A stretch of 41,474 nucleotides of DNA from an uncultured Alphaproteobacteria bacterium. Its GTDB lineage: Bacteria > Pseudomonadota > Alphaproteobacteria > RF32 > CAG-239. Under the pieces are notes generated by a model that searched no databases, was not told the DNA's origin, and was given only the letters and a program-made list of their open reading frames with translations. The stretch is taken from contig CANPYS010000015.1 in NCBI GenBank assembly GCA_947588655.1, positions 1 through 41,474 on the forward strand, written 5' to 3'. The stretch's first letter is position 1, and each line of letters begins with the position of its first letter. This document shows positions 1 to 7,916 of the stretch, piece after piece. A program made the position numbers and the translations under genes.

Positions 1-1
1 A

Positions 2-156
2 GAGCCTATAAAAACAACAAAAGTAATTGTTGTTTTTTAGGCGAGATAACGCGATTGTTAGCTTGCGAGGTGCTGATAAGTGCCAAAGCAAGCGTTACAG
101 AGCGGTGACCGAAGCGAGTTAGTTTTGCGATGAACGCAAAACTTACGAGCAAGAAG
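2..156. repeat. Dispersed structured repeat R1, copy 1
   Basis: About 155 bp matching a second copy at 25820-25975 along most of its length, with a partial relative at 4633-4681. It begins with a hairpin (stem CAACAA/TTGTTG, loop AAGTAA), continues through nested stems (a GCTTGC/GCAAGC pair enclosing a GGTGCT/AGTGCC hairpin) and ends in a variable hairpin (GTTTTGCG/CGCAAAAC) followed by the conserved CTTACGAGCAAGAAG. The two copies differ in the arms of several stems but keep pairing. No protein is encoded. It may extend left beyond the window. Confidence 0.75.
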
Positions 157-162
157 AGGCTA

Positions 163-193
163 TAAAAACACCAAAAGTAATTGGTGTTTTTTT
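163..193 (-). terminator. Terminator after ileS
   Basis: The stem AACACCAA/TTGGTGTT has the loop AAGTAA and is followed by a T-run in either direction, so it can act as an intrinsic terminator for leftward ileS transcription. It shares its loop with the hairpin at 4-42 but has different, compensated arms. Confidence 0.6.
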
Positions 194-199
194 ACTCAT

Positions 200-3100
200 T
201 TAAGCCACTTGGACATCAAAGATAATCGGTTTGCCCTCTATGGTTTCAGACGTTCCGCCCGCAGCCGTCTGCTCCACCTTAACGGCTAAAACCTGCTCAG
301 CAATATACGCCTCGTTTTCCTTGAGCGCCTGTGAAAGCTCGGCATCTGATGTCTGCCAGCTCAAAACAATGCGATCCGAAATATTAAAGTCTTTATCTTT
401 ACGCAATGTTTGCACCAAACGGACAAAGTCACGCGCAAGACCTTCGCGGACAAGCTCGGGCGTTAAAGTTGTGTTAAGCGTCACGACCGCCTTATTTTGC
501 GCAAACGCGCGTCCAGCGACATTTTCTTTCATCTCAAGGCGCACTTCAAACAAATCAGGCGTGAGCGTTTGCCCTGCAATGCTCAACGTGCCGTCATCAT
601 TTAAGTGCCACACGCCTTGCTTATAAGCCGCCATAACCGCGCCCATTTCTTTACCTAAAGTCTTGCCCAAAAGCGGCGTGTAAAGATAAAGCTTTTTCAC
701 GGCATAAGCGTTTAAGTCGGTATCATAGCAAACTTTTTTAACGTTCAGCTCGTCTTTTACAATCTCCTCATAAGCGGGCTTTAAGGTTGCCCCGACAAGC
801 GTTAAGGAAGAAAGCGGCAAACGGTTGCGCAGATTTTTTTCCTCGCGGATAAATTTGCCAGCGGAACATAAATCTTGCAGAAAATCCATTTCATCCATCA
901 GGTTTTGTTGCAACTCAATTTCGCTTAATGCCGGATAATCGGTCAAATGCACCGATTCGCCTTTGGTGAGTGTTTTATAAACAAATTCACTCACAAACGG
1001 CATCAGCGGCGCCAAAATTTTGCTCAAGTTGAAAAGCACGGTATAAAGCGTGTCAAAAGCTTCGGCGTTGCCTTCCCAAAACCGATCGCGCGAACGGCGA
1101 ATATACCAGTTGTTCAAAATTTCCATAAACGCCGCCGCTTCTGAAGTCGCCTTTGAAACATCATAACTTTCCAAGCCCTCTTGAACGGCGTTGCGTAAAT
1201 GCTTGAGCTTGGATAAAATGTAATTATCCATCGCCTCGCTGGAACGGCTGATTTCTTTAGCCTCATATTCCTCGGCATTGGCATAAAGCGTGAAAAAGTA
1301 AAAAGCATTCCAAAGCGGAATAAGCGCCGGGCGCGCCGCCTTGGCGATTTCTTTGCCCTCTTTATCCACGGCGACATTGCCGCCTTTTAATACCGGCGAA
1401 GAAACCAAAAACCAACGCAAAGCCTCAGAGCCGATGTTTTCCAAAACCTCATTCGGATCAGGATAATTTTTGAGCCGCTTGGAAAGTTTTTGCCCATCTT
1501 CAGCCATCAACAGACCTGTGCAAATGCAGTTTTTGAACGCGGGCTTGCCCATTAAAGCGGTGGAAAGTACGGTTAATGTATAAAACCAACCGCGTGTTTG
1601 GTCAATCGCTTCCACAATAAAATCTGCCGGAAAATGACTTTCAAACCAAGCTTTATTTTCAAACGGATAATGCACTTGAGCATAAGGCATAGAGCCGGAT
1701 TCAAACCAGCAGTCAAACACGTCTGAAACGCGGCGCATAAGCGTTTTGCCGGACGGATCATCAGGGTTTTTATAAACCACATCATCAATATAAGGCTTGT
1801 GCAGATTGGTCACTTCAACGCCTGTTTTTTGTTTTAATTCCGCCAAAGAGCCAAAGACATCAACCCGCGGATACGCCGGATTATCCGACTTCCAAACCGG
1901 TATCGGCGTGCCCCAAAAGCGGTTGCGTGAAATGGACCAATCGCGCGCGCCCTCAAGCCATTTGCCGAAACGTCCGTCTTTAATATGCTCCGGAATCCAA
2001 TTAATTTGCTGATTGTTTTGCACCATTTCATCGCGAAAATCCGTCACGCGGACAAACCAGCTTGACATCGCCTTATAAATCAGCGGTGTATCAGTGCGCC
2101 AGCAATAAGGATAAGTGTGCGTGTATTGTTCTTTTTTAACCAAAAGCCCGTTTTCTTTCAAGAAAGCCAAAATCGGCTCATTTGTTTCAAAAACTTGTTT
2201 TCCCGCATAATCAGGCACTTCCGATGTAAATTTACCGGCCTCGTCAACAGGGCAGGCAATCGGAAAATCGGGATTATACGCGCGGCAGGCCTCAAAGTCG
2301 TCCTGACCGAAGCCAGGGGCAATATGCACCACGCCTGTGCCGTCTTCGGTGGAAACAAAATCGCCCGAAAGAACCTTAAAAGCGCCCTTTTCCTTGAGAT
2401 GCTTAAAGTAAGGGAACATCGGCTCATAAGAAAGCCCCAAAAGCTCGGCGCCTTTTATGGTGCCAACCTGAACGGCGTTTTCAAGTTGCTTTTTATAACG
2501 CCCTAAAAGCGCTTGCGCCAAAACATATTTTTGTCCGTCTTCTTCCATAACGGCATAATCAATATCTTTGCCGACAGCCAACATCAGGTTAGAAGGCAAC
2601 GTCCAAGGCGTGGTTGTCCAAACCAAAATTTTCATACCGTTTTCAAGGGTAAACATCACGGTAATCGCGGTATCGGTTTTTTCCTGATAGCCAAGGTTGA
2701 CCTCAAAGTTTGAAAGGGGTGTTTCCGCCGCCCAAGAATAAGGCAAAACGCGATAATCTTCATAAACCAAGCCTTTATCATAAAGGGTTTTGAAGTTATG
2801 AATCACGCTTTCCATAAAGGGCAAATCCATGGTTTTATAATCGCGCGAGAAGTCCACCCAACGACCGATTCGCTTAAACATTTCAACCCAAATGCCCGAA
2901 TATTTCAAAACATCGGCACGGCAAAAATTATTAAATTTTTCAACGCCGAAGGCTTCAATTTGCTTGCGTCCTGAAACGCCGAGCTGTTTTTCAGCCGACA
3001 TCTCGGCCGGCAAACCGTGGCAATCCCACCCCAAGCGACGGTCAACTTTTTTGCCGTTCATGGTTTGAAAACGCGCCACAACGTCTTTGACGTATGAAAC

Positions 3101-3286
3101 CATAATATGCCCGTAGTGTGGCGTGCCATTGGCAAACGGCGGGCCGTCATAAAACACAAATTCCGCCGCGCCGTCACGGTTATGAACCGATTTTTCAAAC
3201 GTGCGGTCTTCTTCCCAAAATTTCAAGATTTCTTTTTCAAGCGCCACAAAGTCGGGCTTTGCTTTCACATCAGCATAATGTTTCAT
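200..3286 (-). CDS. ileS: Isoleucyl-tRNA synthetase
   Basis: Cytosolic class I aminoacyl-tRNA synthetase that charges tRNA-Ile and edits misactivated valine. The protein is 1028 residues, the length of the long eukaryote-like IleS type rather than the roughly 930-residue E. coli type. The HIGH-type signature is HYGH at 57-60 and the KMSKS-type signature is KLSKR at 600-604. Editing-domain motifs are TTTPWTLPSN near 224 and GTGVVHIAPG near 316. The anticodon-binding helical region follows residue 650. It is a monocistronic leftward gene with a consensus-like promoter about 140 bp upstream and a terminator hairpin directly after the stop. The long type is often associated with mupirocin tolerance; that is family knowledge, not something the sequence proves. 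Confidence 0.98.
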   Translation of the reverse strand: MKHYADVKAKPDFVALEKEILKFWEEDRTFEKSVHNRDGAAEFVFYDGPPFANGTPHYGHIMVSYVKDVVARFQTMNGKKVDRRLGWDCHGLPAEMSAEKQLGVSGRKQIEAFGVEKFNNFCRADVLKYSGIWVEMFKRIGRWVDFSRDYKTMDLPFMESVIHNFKTLYDKGLVYEDYRVLPYSWAAETPLSNFEVNLGYQEKTDTAITVMFTLENGMKILVWTTTPWTLPSNLMLAVGKDIDYAVMEEDGQKYVLAQALLGRYKKQLENAVQVGTIKGAELLGLSYEPMFPYFKHLKEKGAFKVLSGDFVSTEDGTGVVHIAPGFGQDDFEACRAYNPDFPIACPVDEAGKFTSEVPDYAGKQVFETNEPILAFLKENGLLVKKEQYTHTYPYCWRTDTPLIYKAMSSWFVRVTDFRDEMVQNNQQINWIPEHIKDGRFGKWLEGARDWSISRNRFWGTPIPVWKSDNPAYPRVDVFGSLAELKQKTGVEVTNLHKPYIDDVVYKNPDDPSGKTLMRRVSDVFDCWFESGSMPYAQVHYPFENKAWFESHFPADFIVEAIDQTRGWFYTLTVLSTALMGKPAFKNCICTGLLMAEDGQKLSKRLKNYPDPNEVLENIGSEALRWFLVSSPVLKGGNVAVDKEGKEIAKAARPALIPLWNAFYFFTLYANAEEYEAKEISRSSEAMDNYILSKLKHLRNAVQEGLESYDVSKATSEAAAFMEILNNWYIRRSRDRFWEGNAEAFDTLYTVLFNLSKILAPLMPFVSEFVYKTLTKGESVHLTDYPALSEIELQQNLMDEMDFLQDLCSAGKFIREEKNLRNRLPLSSLTLVGATLKPAYEEIVKDELNVKKVCYDTDLNAYAVKKLYLYTPLLGKTLGKEMGAVMAAYKQGVWHLNDDGTLSIAGQTLTPDLFEVRLEMKENVAGRAFAQNKAVVTLNTTLTPELVREGLARDFVRLVQTLRKDKDFNISDRIVLSWQTSDAELSQALKENEAYIAEQVLAVKVEQTAAGGTSETIEGKPIIFDVQVA

Positions 3287-3334
3287 CTTTTCTACCTATT
3301 GTTAAAATTAAAGAATATTTTTTGAAAAATTTTG

Positions 3335-3366
3335 AATATAAAAAAACGAACCCCCTTTAGGGGATA
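3335..3366 (-). promoter_or_regulatory. Hairpin plus T-run in the ileS leader
   Basis: Read on the minus strand, CCCC-TAAA-GGGG is followed after a few bases by a seven-T run. It lies between the likely ileS promoter and the start codon, so it could be a weak attenuator. No T-box features are visible. The stem is only four to five base pairs, so the role is uncertain. Confidence 0.3.
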
Positions 3367-3421
3367 ATAATGAAACGGATTATGTTTAAAACTTTAATCA
3401 TATTTCCTCAACTTCTGAGCT

Positions 3422-3450
3422 AAAATAAACCATCTGAAACCGTATGTCAA
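3422..3450 (-). promoter_or_regulatory. Probable ileS promoter
   Basis: On the minus strand TTGACA is followed after exactly 17 bases by TATTTT, a close match to sigma-70 consensus. Transcription would begin near 3415, giving a leader of about 125 nt before ileS. Confidence 0.55.
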
Positions 3451-3451
3451 C

Positions 3452-3485
3452 AAAAAAGAGGGACTTTGGAAACAAGCCCCTCTTG
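3452..3485 (-). terminator. Terminator of the outer-membrane protein gene ending at 3510
   Basis: On the minus strand an AAGAGGGG/CCCTCTT stem with a 13-14 base loop runs into TTTTTT, about 25 bp after the stop codon of the barrel gene. Confidence 0.75.
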
Positions 3486-3509
3486 AAAGAAGTTCTCTAA
3501 CAGAAAATA

Positions 3510-4139
3510 CTAAAACGCATATCTCACGCCAAGATAAAATTCATTAGAGCGAGATCTCCACTTATTCCGTTCTTCTTCATCACGAATCACAAACGAGCCA
3601 TTGTCCACATATCTGTAGCCGAGGTCAACGGAAACATTGTCTGTCGCGGCATAAGAAACGCCAGCGCCTAACTGCCATGCAAATTCATTAGAAGATTTTG
3701 ACCAATTCTCATCGCTATCATCGCCAGTGTGTTTAACTTTTAGGCGAGCCATGCCCAAACCTGCGCCGACATAAGGCGTAAATTTCGTGCCTGTATCAAT
3801 GTCATAATAAGCATTTAACATAACGGAATTGTTTTCTATTTTGATTTTTTCTCCCTCATCTTTTTCCTCTGCATCATCGTGCCAGTTCAGCTCTAATTCA
3901 GTTCTGATCGGACCAGTTTTAACACCATAAGCAAAGCTTGCGCCAAAGACTTCATCATTTAACTTATTTTTGCCGGTAGACTCACCATCCTTTTCGGGAT
4001 TAAAATCCACCCATTTTACTTTGTTAGACATATCATTATATGTGCCTTTAACAGAAACATATTGTTGAAAATCAAGAGCGTTAGCGTTTGCAGCAAATAA
4101 AACTGTTGCAACACCTGCCATTAATAAAATTTTGTTCAT
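3510..4139 (-). CDS. Outer-membrane beta-barrel protein (porin/surface antigen-like)
   Basis: A 209-residue exported protein. Residues 1-21 are a signal peptide (charged start, hydrophobic core, ANA-LD junction). The mature part has alternating beta-strand composition, with acidic loops rich in Glu, Asp and Lys. It ends in LGVRYAF; the terminal Phe and alternating aromatics are the classic C-terminal signal for BAM-dependent insertion. Segments such as YVGAGLGMARLKV and LGAGVSYAATDNVSVDLGYRY match the OMP_b-brl/Surface_Ag_2-like eight-stranded barrel style. Strand count and ligand are not determined. It is transcribed alone, with its own terminator. A second small barrel protein lies upstream at 4784-5347, but the two do not align beyond the common architecture. 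Confidence 0.85.
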   Translation of the reverse strand: MNKILLMAGVATVLFAANANALDFQQYVSVKGTYNDMSNKVKWVDFNPEKDGESTGKNKLNDEVFGASFAYGVKTGPIRTELELNWHDDAEEKDEGEKIKIENNSVMLNAYYDIDTGTKFTPYVGAGLGMARLKVKHTGDDSDENWSKSSNEFAWQLGAGVSYAATDNVSVDLGYRYVDNGSFVIRDEEERNKWRSRSNEFYLGVRYAF

Positions 4140-4169
4140 AGTCGTATCCTTATAAAGTTAGAACATTTA

Positions 4170-4220
4170 GAGCGTTCTTTTTTAAAAAACATTGTCAAAA
4201 AAGGAACGTTAAAAATCAAT
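4170..4220. promoter_or_regulatory. Promoter/operator-like region upstream of the barrel gene
   Basis: On the minus strand TTGACA occurs about 55 bp before the start codon at 4139, preceded by AACGTTCC. On the plus strand the same DNA reads GGAACGTTAAAAA, which resembles the GGTACGTTTAAAT motif found near the cysteine-module genes at 23.5, 24.2, 24.3 and 36.1 kb. The -10 box is poor, so a regulator site or alternative promoter is possible. Confidence 0.35.
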
Positions 4221-4238
4221 GTTTTTAAATAAAGGATA

Positions 4239-4267
4239 TTGACATTTATAGAGCTTTCAGATAGATT
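4239..4267 (+). promoter_or_regulatory. Candidate rightward promoter in a gene-free stretch
   Basis: TTGACA is followed after exactly 17 bases by TAGATT (four of six -10 consensus bases). No coding sequence follows, but a clean terminator hairpin lies about 60 bp downstream. Confidence 0.4.
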
Positions 4268-4273
4268 GATTTC

Positions 4274-4346
4274 AGACGTTCGTTTTTTTTCAATGTTTTT
4301 TAAACCCCGCAAAATCAGTAACCACAAAGCATTTGTGGTTTTTTTA
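4274..4346 (+). ncRNA. Candidate small RNA between promoter and terminator
   Basis: The promoter-like pair at 4239-4267 predicts a start near 4274. The transcript would end at the AACCACAAA/TTTGTGGTT hairpin plus T-run (4320-4346). The roughly 73-nt product carries no plausible ORF. It lies divergently from the barrel gene at 3510-4139. Porin-regulating small RNAs encoded beside porin genes are known in Proteobacteria, but the function here is inference. Confidence 0.35.
4319..4346 (+). terminator. Intrinsic terminator in the intergenic region
   Basis: A nine-base-pair AACCACAAA/TTTGTGGTT stem with a three-base loop is followed by a T-run on the plus strand. No rightward gene precedes it, which is why a small RNA is proposed at 4274-4346. 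Confidence 0.6.
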
Positions 4347-4382
4347 TTTATAAAATTTGCGAAGTGTATAAAAACTTTTTAA

Positions 4383-4616
4383 GGGATATTAGCGCACAAC
4401 GTCATCTTGAAACCCAAAAACGTCATTCTGACGACCACCCTCCACCGTCATTCTGACGACTGGAGGGAGGAAGAATCTAGGTGGAAAAACCATCCGAATC
4501 GTCATGCTGAACTTGTTTCAGCATCTCTTTTATGAGATTCCGAAACAAGTTCGGCATAACTCTTTTATTTAGGTTGATGACGTTTTTGAGAAGTTTCAGA
4601 GTGACGGTGGAGTAAT
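4383..4616. repeat. Cluster of GTCATNCTGA palindromic repeats (P family)
   Basis: Several GTCATTCTGACGA units and one GTCATGCTGAAC...CAGCATCTC...GAGATTCCGAAAC unit occur here. Related clusters lie at 23243-23336, 24317-24424 and 35698-35930. Repeats of this style are widespread in bacterial intergenic DNA. Translation across this copy gives a spurious ORF containing MPNLFRNLIKEMLKQVQHD, a known hallmark of repeat-derived false genes. Together with 4319-4346 and 4633-4681, this accounts for most of the 645-bp gap between the two barrel genes. Confidence 0.75.
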
Positions 4617-4632
4617 GTTCTGGACTTTTCGG

Positions 4633-4681
4633 CTTCTTGCTCATAAGTTTTGCGTTAATCGCAAAACTTACGAGCAAGAAG
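4633..4681. repeat. 49-bp palindrome related to the R1 right end
   Basis: CTTCTTGCTCATAAGTTTTG pairs with its near-perfect inverse ending in CTTACGAGCAAGAAG, giving a stem of about 22 bp with a five-base TTAAT loop and one mismatch. The right half equals the conserved right terminus of R1 at 142-156 and 25961-25975, so this looks like two R1 ends head to head. Confidence 0.7.
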
Positions 4682-4735
4682 GAGGGCTGTCAGAGTTGTT
4701 TTTTAAGAGGTGGTGTTAGAGTGGTAGAAAACCAT

Positions 4736-4766
4736 AAAAAAAACGCTCCTAAATAGGAGCGTTTTC
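4736..4766 (-). terminator. Terminator of the barrel gene ending at 4784
   Basis: AACGCTCCTA/TAGGAGCGTT forms a strong stem followed on the minus strand by eight Ts. The plus-strand side is also T-rich, so it may act in both directions. Confidence 0.8.
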
Positions 4767-4783
4767 TTTGGAAGTTTTACCGA

Positions 4784-5347
4784 TTAAAACGAATATCTTA
4801 AACCGGCGGTCACTTCTTTCAAGTTGTTCAAGCGTGCCATGCCGAGGTAGGTGTAACGGCCCATCACACGGGCAGCAATATGCTCATTAAAGTCATACTG
4901 CATACCGATACCTGCACGGTAGCCGATTCGTTCTTGATGATGTCCCTTGACTTCAGGATATTTGAAACGAACACGATAGTTTGCCATACCCAAAGAGCCA
5001 AGGAAGTTAAAACCACTGCACCAAACCGGCGCATAACCATACAAATCAGCACCATAGGCTAAAAATTCGGTTTTATACTGCTCGCCGTCACGGTTGCTTT
5101 TTCTCTCGCCGGATTGCTGGAAAAACGCTTCCAAGCCGAGGTAATCATACATTCTGATACCAAGGTTGACAGCGCCTGAATTGTAACTATCTTTCATAGC
5201 ACGTGCGGCACCGCCGAACTTGGCATAAGAATAAATATAGTCAGCACCAATATAAGGTTCATATTCTTTCAGTCCGTCAAAATAAGCGGCGTTGGCATTC
5301 ATAGCGATAACGCTGGCAACACTCGCTAACAATAAAGTTTTTTTCAT
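4784..5347 (-). CDS. Outer-membrane beta-barrel protein
   Basis: A 187-residue exported protein with a signal peptide (MKKTLLLASVASVIAMNANA, cleavage after ANA) and a C-terminal EVTAGLRYSF ending in Phe, typical of barrel proteins recognised by BAM. Inner segments such as YEPYIGADYIYSYAKF, NLGIRMYDYLGLEAFF and IGYRAGIGMQYDFNEHIAARVMGRYTYLGM show alternating hydrophobic/polar strands, consistent with an eight-stranded OmpA/OmpW-size barrel. There is a single Cys in the mature part. It has its own terminator and an AGGAG ribosome site. It is divergent from the uracil-DNA glycosylase operon. The exact role (adhesin, porin or structural) is unknown. Confidence 0.82.
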   Translation of the reverse strand: MKKTLLLASVASVIAMNANAAYFDGLKEYEPYIGADYIYSYAKFGGAARAMKDSYNSGAVNLGIRMYDYLGLEAFFQQSGERKSNRDGEQYKTEFLAYGADLYGYAPVWCSGFNFLGSLGMANYRVRFKYPEVKGHHQERIGYRAGIGMQYDFNEHIAARVMGRYTYLGMARLNNLKEVTAGLRYSF

Positions 5348-5510
5348 ATTTAAACTCCTATTTATAAATAGTTTTGTTTCAATCAGTCAACTAAAGCATT
5401 ACAAAACTTTAGCGTAACACTTCGCTTGTGTATATATTCTGTAAAAAAAGGTTTTAAATAGTGCATTTGAAAAAAATTATGTTACGCTTTCAAAAAAATA
5501 TGAGGGAAAG

Positions 5511-6155
5511 ATGTCTTTTTGCGAACCTGATATAAACTGTTGTTTATGCCCGCGCTTGGTTGACTTTAGAAAACAAAACAAAATCAAGTTTCCAAGCTAT
5601 CACAACGCTCCTGTTGAAGCTTTCGGGGATTTAAGCGCTCAAATTTTGGTGGTGGGTTTAGCCCCCGGCTTAAACGGCGCGAACCAAACAAACCGCCCGT
5701 TCACAAACGATTATGCCGGTGATATTTTATATCCGGCGTTAAAAAAATTCGGCTTTGCGACGGGGGATTATCAAAAACGCAAAGATGATGGCTTTATGCT
5801 TAAAAATGTGCGCGTGACAAATGCTGTGCGTTGCGTGCCACCGCAAAATAAAGTCACAGGCGATGAAATTAAAACTTGCGGATGTTTTTTAAAAGCCGAA
5901 ATTGAATCTATGCCGAATCTGCAAATTATTCTTTCCTTAGGGGCGGTGTCGCACAACGCGGTTTTAAAGGCGCTTCATATCAAACAATCCGCCTTTCACT
6001 TTGCGCATGGGGCAAAACATCTGTTACCAAAAGGGCAGATTTTGATTGATTCGTACCACACCTCACGCTACAACATCAACACGGGCGTTTTAACAACAGA
6101 GATGTTTGAACAAATTATCAAAATGGTACAAGGGACTTTAAATGAAAAAAATTAA
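5511..6155 (+). CDS. Uracil-DNA glycosylase, family 5 (UDGb) type
   Basis: A 214-residue base-excision repair enzyme expected to remove uracil, and possibly other deaminated bases, from DNA. Motif A reads GLAPGLNGANQTNRPFTND (49-67), the family-5 form that lacks the polar catalytic Asp/Asn of family 1. Motif B is SYHTSRYNINTG (181-192). Cysteines at 10/11/13, 108 and 123/125 fit the four ligands of the 4Fe-4S cluster found in families 4 and 5. The start follows a GAGGG ribosome site. It is first in a five-gene rightward operon and overlaps the next gene by 14 bp. Its presence in an envelope operon is odd and may only reflect cotranscription. Confidence 0.88.
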   Translation: MSFCEPDINCCLCPRLVDFRKQNKIKFPSYHNAPVEAFGDLSAQILVVGLAPGLNGANQTNRPFTNDYAGDILYPALKKFGFATGDYQKRKDDGFMLKNVRVTNAVRCVPPQNKVTGDEIKTCGCFLKAEIESMPNLQIILSLGAVSHNAVLKALHIKQSAFHFAHGAKHLLPKGQILIDSYHTSRYNINTGVLTTEMFEQIIKMVQGTLNEKN

Positions 6156-7869
6156 AACTTTAAGCTATATTTTATTTGTGTTTGTGGCGTTTGTTTTGTT
6201 TTTTGCCACCTTGACCGCCACGCTGATTTGGGGCCAGTTCAGCTTTGAGCAAGTGCTTATTCACACTAACCCTGCAGGTGTGCCGAAAGCGCTTGTTTAT
6301 AAAATGCTGGCGGGCGCGTTGTTACCAAGCTTGGTTTTGCTTTGCTTCACGTCTTTTTACAAAAAGAGTCGGCGGATAATCTTACTTTTAAGCGTGATAG
6401 GGCTTGTTTGGAGCGCTTATAAAACCTCTGTCTTTCAATACGTTTTAAATATGTTTCAAGAAACTGAAATTTATAAAGACGAATATGTTTATCCTTTAAA
6501 AACAACGTTTCAATTCCCTAAGCAAAAACGGAATTTGATTGTTTTGTATATGGAATCTTTTGAAGAACTGCCTTATTTGAAAGAAATTGAGGCTTTGCCG
6601 GACGGCGTGTCGTTTGACGGCTTTTGGCAACTACCCGATTCGGCATATACAATTTCTGCTATGGTGCAGGGTTTTTGTGCTATCCCCTACATTGTTAAAC
6701 CGGCGCAAAATTTTGAAAGCATGCAAAATTTTCTTTCTAAAGCCGTTTGTTACCCTGAAATTTTAAGAGAAAACGGCTATGAAACAAGCTTTTTGAAAGC
6801 CTTTGATTTAGATTTTACAAGGACGGGAACATTTTTAAAACTTCACGGTTTCAATGAAGCTATCGGCAAAGAAATTCTTGATGAATCTTTTTCAACAATC
6901 ATCCCCAAAGGTCCTTGGGGCTTGGCAGATAGCGATTTATATGAAATTGCAAAAAAGAAACTAACCGCCTTGAGCAAACAAAAAAAGCCTTTCTTATTTG
7001 CGATGCTGACGCTAGACACGCATTTCCCTATGGAATATTTGGATTCAAAATGCACCAATCAATTTCATGACGAAAGAGATGTGAACATTTGCGCCGATCA
7101 AATGGCGGCGGATTTTGTGCGCTGGATACAAGCGCAAGATTTTTATAAAAATACGACAGTTGTTGTTTTGGGCGATCATCCGTCTTATCTTTCAGAAGAT
7201 GAAAATCGGCAAATTTTTAACCGCTTTTTCAACATGGCGCCGAATGATTCTCTCAAGCCACATCAATGGACAACGCTTGACATCGCGCCTACCATTTTAA
7301 ATGCAATCGGCATCAAAATGCCTGAAAATGCTTTTGGCTTGGGGCGTTCTGTTTTAGGCTCAAACCCGACATTGTTGGAAAAATATGGCAAACCTTTCGG
7401 GCGTGAAATCCGAAAATCTTCACCGGAATACGCGCATTTTGAAGAAAAGACAGTTCAAAACAATCCGCTTTATAAGCCTTATCCTGTTTGGGGCGAGAAT
7501 ATTGTTTTGGCTGAAAAACTTTCAAAATATGCGACGTTTTTTAAGGAAGTGATGGGCGGTTTTTATCTGGACACGCTTTCCTTTACTTTGCCCGAGGTTT
7601 CAACAACAGAGCTGATTTTAGATCTTGATTTTCGGATTATGTTTACGGCCAAAGACAATAAAGAAATCAAAATTTTTGCAAACGGAACGGAAGTTGCTTC
7701 AAAGGCGTATTCTGCTTTTGAAAAACAACCTTATCATCTTGAGGTTAAAATTCCAACAAACCTATTAAACGATAAAAAGCTTTTGCTTGAAATTAAAAGC
7801 GATGCCTTAGGCTTTACGCCGGCGGCAAGTGGTGTCGGGTTAGTAAATTTATCAATCCGGCCTGATTGA
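6142..7869 (+). CDS. OpgB/MdoB-like sulfatase-fold phosphoglycerol/phosphoethanolamine transferase
   Basis: A 575-residue membrane-anchored enzyme. Hydrophobic segments near 8-30, 53-72 and 78-95 anchor it, and the sulfatase-fold (alkaline phosphatase superfamily) domain spans about 130-420. Metal and catalytic elements are YMESF (Glu138), LPDSAYTISAMVQGFCAIP with probable nucleophile Thr170, TLDTHFP and VVLGDHPSYL. The segment around Thr170 closely resembles the MdoB/OpgB block that transfers phosphoglycerol from phosphatidylglycerol to periplasmic glucans. Residues 440-575 form a beta-rich extension. The substrate here could be a glucan, lipid A or other surface glycan. It overlaps the upstream gene and precedes a CDP-alcohol phosphatidyltransferase. 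Confidence 0.8.
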   Translation: MKKIKTLSYILFVFVAFVLFFATLTATLIWGQFSFEQVLIHTNPAGVPKALVYKMLAGALLPSLVLLCFTSFYKKSRRIILLLSVIGLVWSAYKTSVFQYVLNMFQETEIYKDEYVYPLKTTFQFPKQKRNLIVLYMESFEELPYLKEIEALPDGVSFDGFWQLPDSAYTISAMVQGFCAIPYIVKPAQNFESMQNFLSKAVCYPEILRENGYETSFLKAFDLDFTRTGTFLKLHGFNEAIGKEILDESFSTIIPKGPWGLADSDLYEIAKKKLTALSKQKKPFLFAMLTLDTHFPMEYLDSKCTNQFHDERDVNICADQMAADFVRWIQAQDFYKNTTVVVLGDHPSYLSEDENRQIFNRFFNMAPNDSLKPHQWTTLDIAPTILNAIGIKMPENAFGLGRSVLGSNPTLLEKYGKPFGREIRKSSPEYAHFEEKTVQNNPLYKPYPVWGENIVLAEKLSKYATFFKEVMGGFYLDTLSFTLPEVSTTELILDLDFRIMFTAKDNKEIKIFANGTEVASKAYSAFEKQPYHLEVKIPTNLLNDKKLLLEIKSDALGFTPAASGVGLVNLSIRPD

Positions 7870-7916
7870 AAAGCGCCTAACTCGGCTTATTTTGAAATAA
7901 ATTTCAGGAGAAAGCC

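Noticed and set aside
4477-4677. 66-codon leftward ORF with MPNLFRNLIKEMLKQVQHDD
   Set aside because: A translation of the P palindromic repeat, a common false gene.
5361-5390. TTGACT-N18-TATAAA as promoter of the barrel gene at 4784-5347
   Set aside because: Transcription would start at or after the ribosome binding site, leaving almost no leader, so the match is probably fortuitous.
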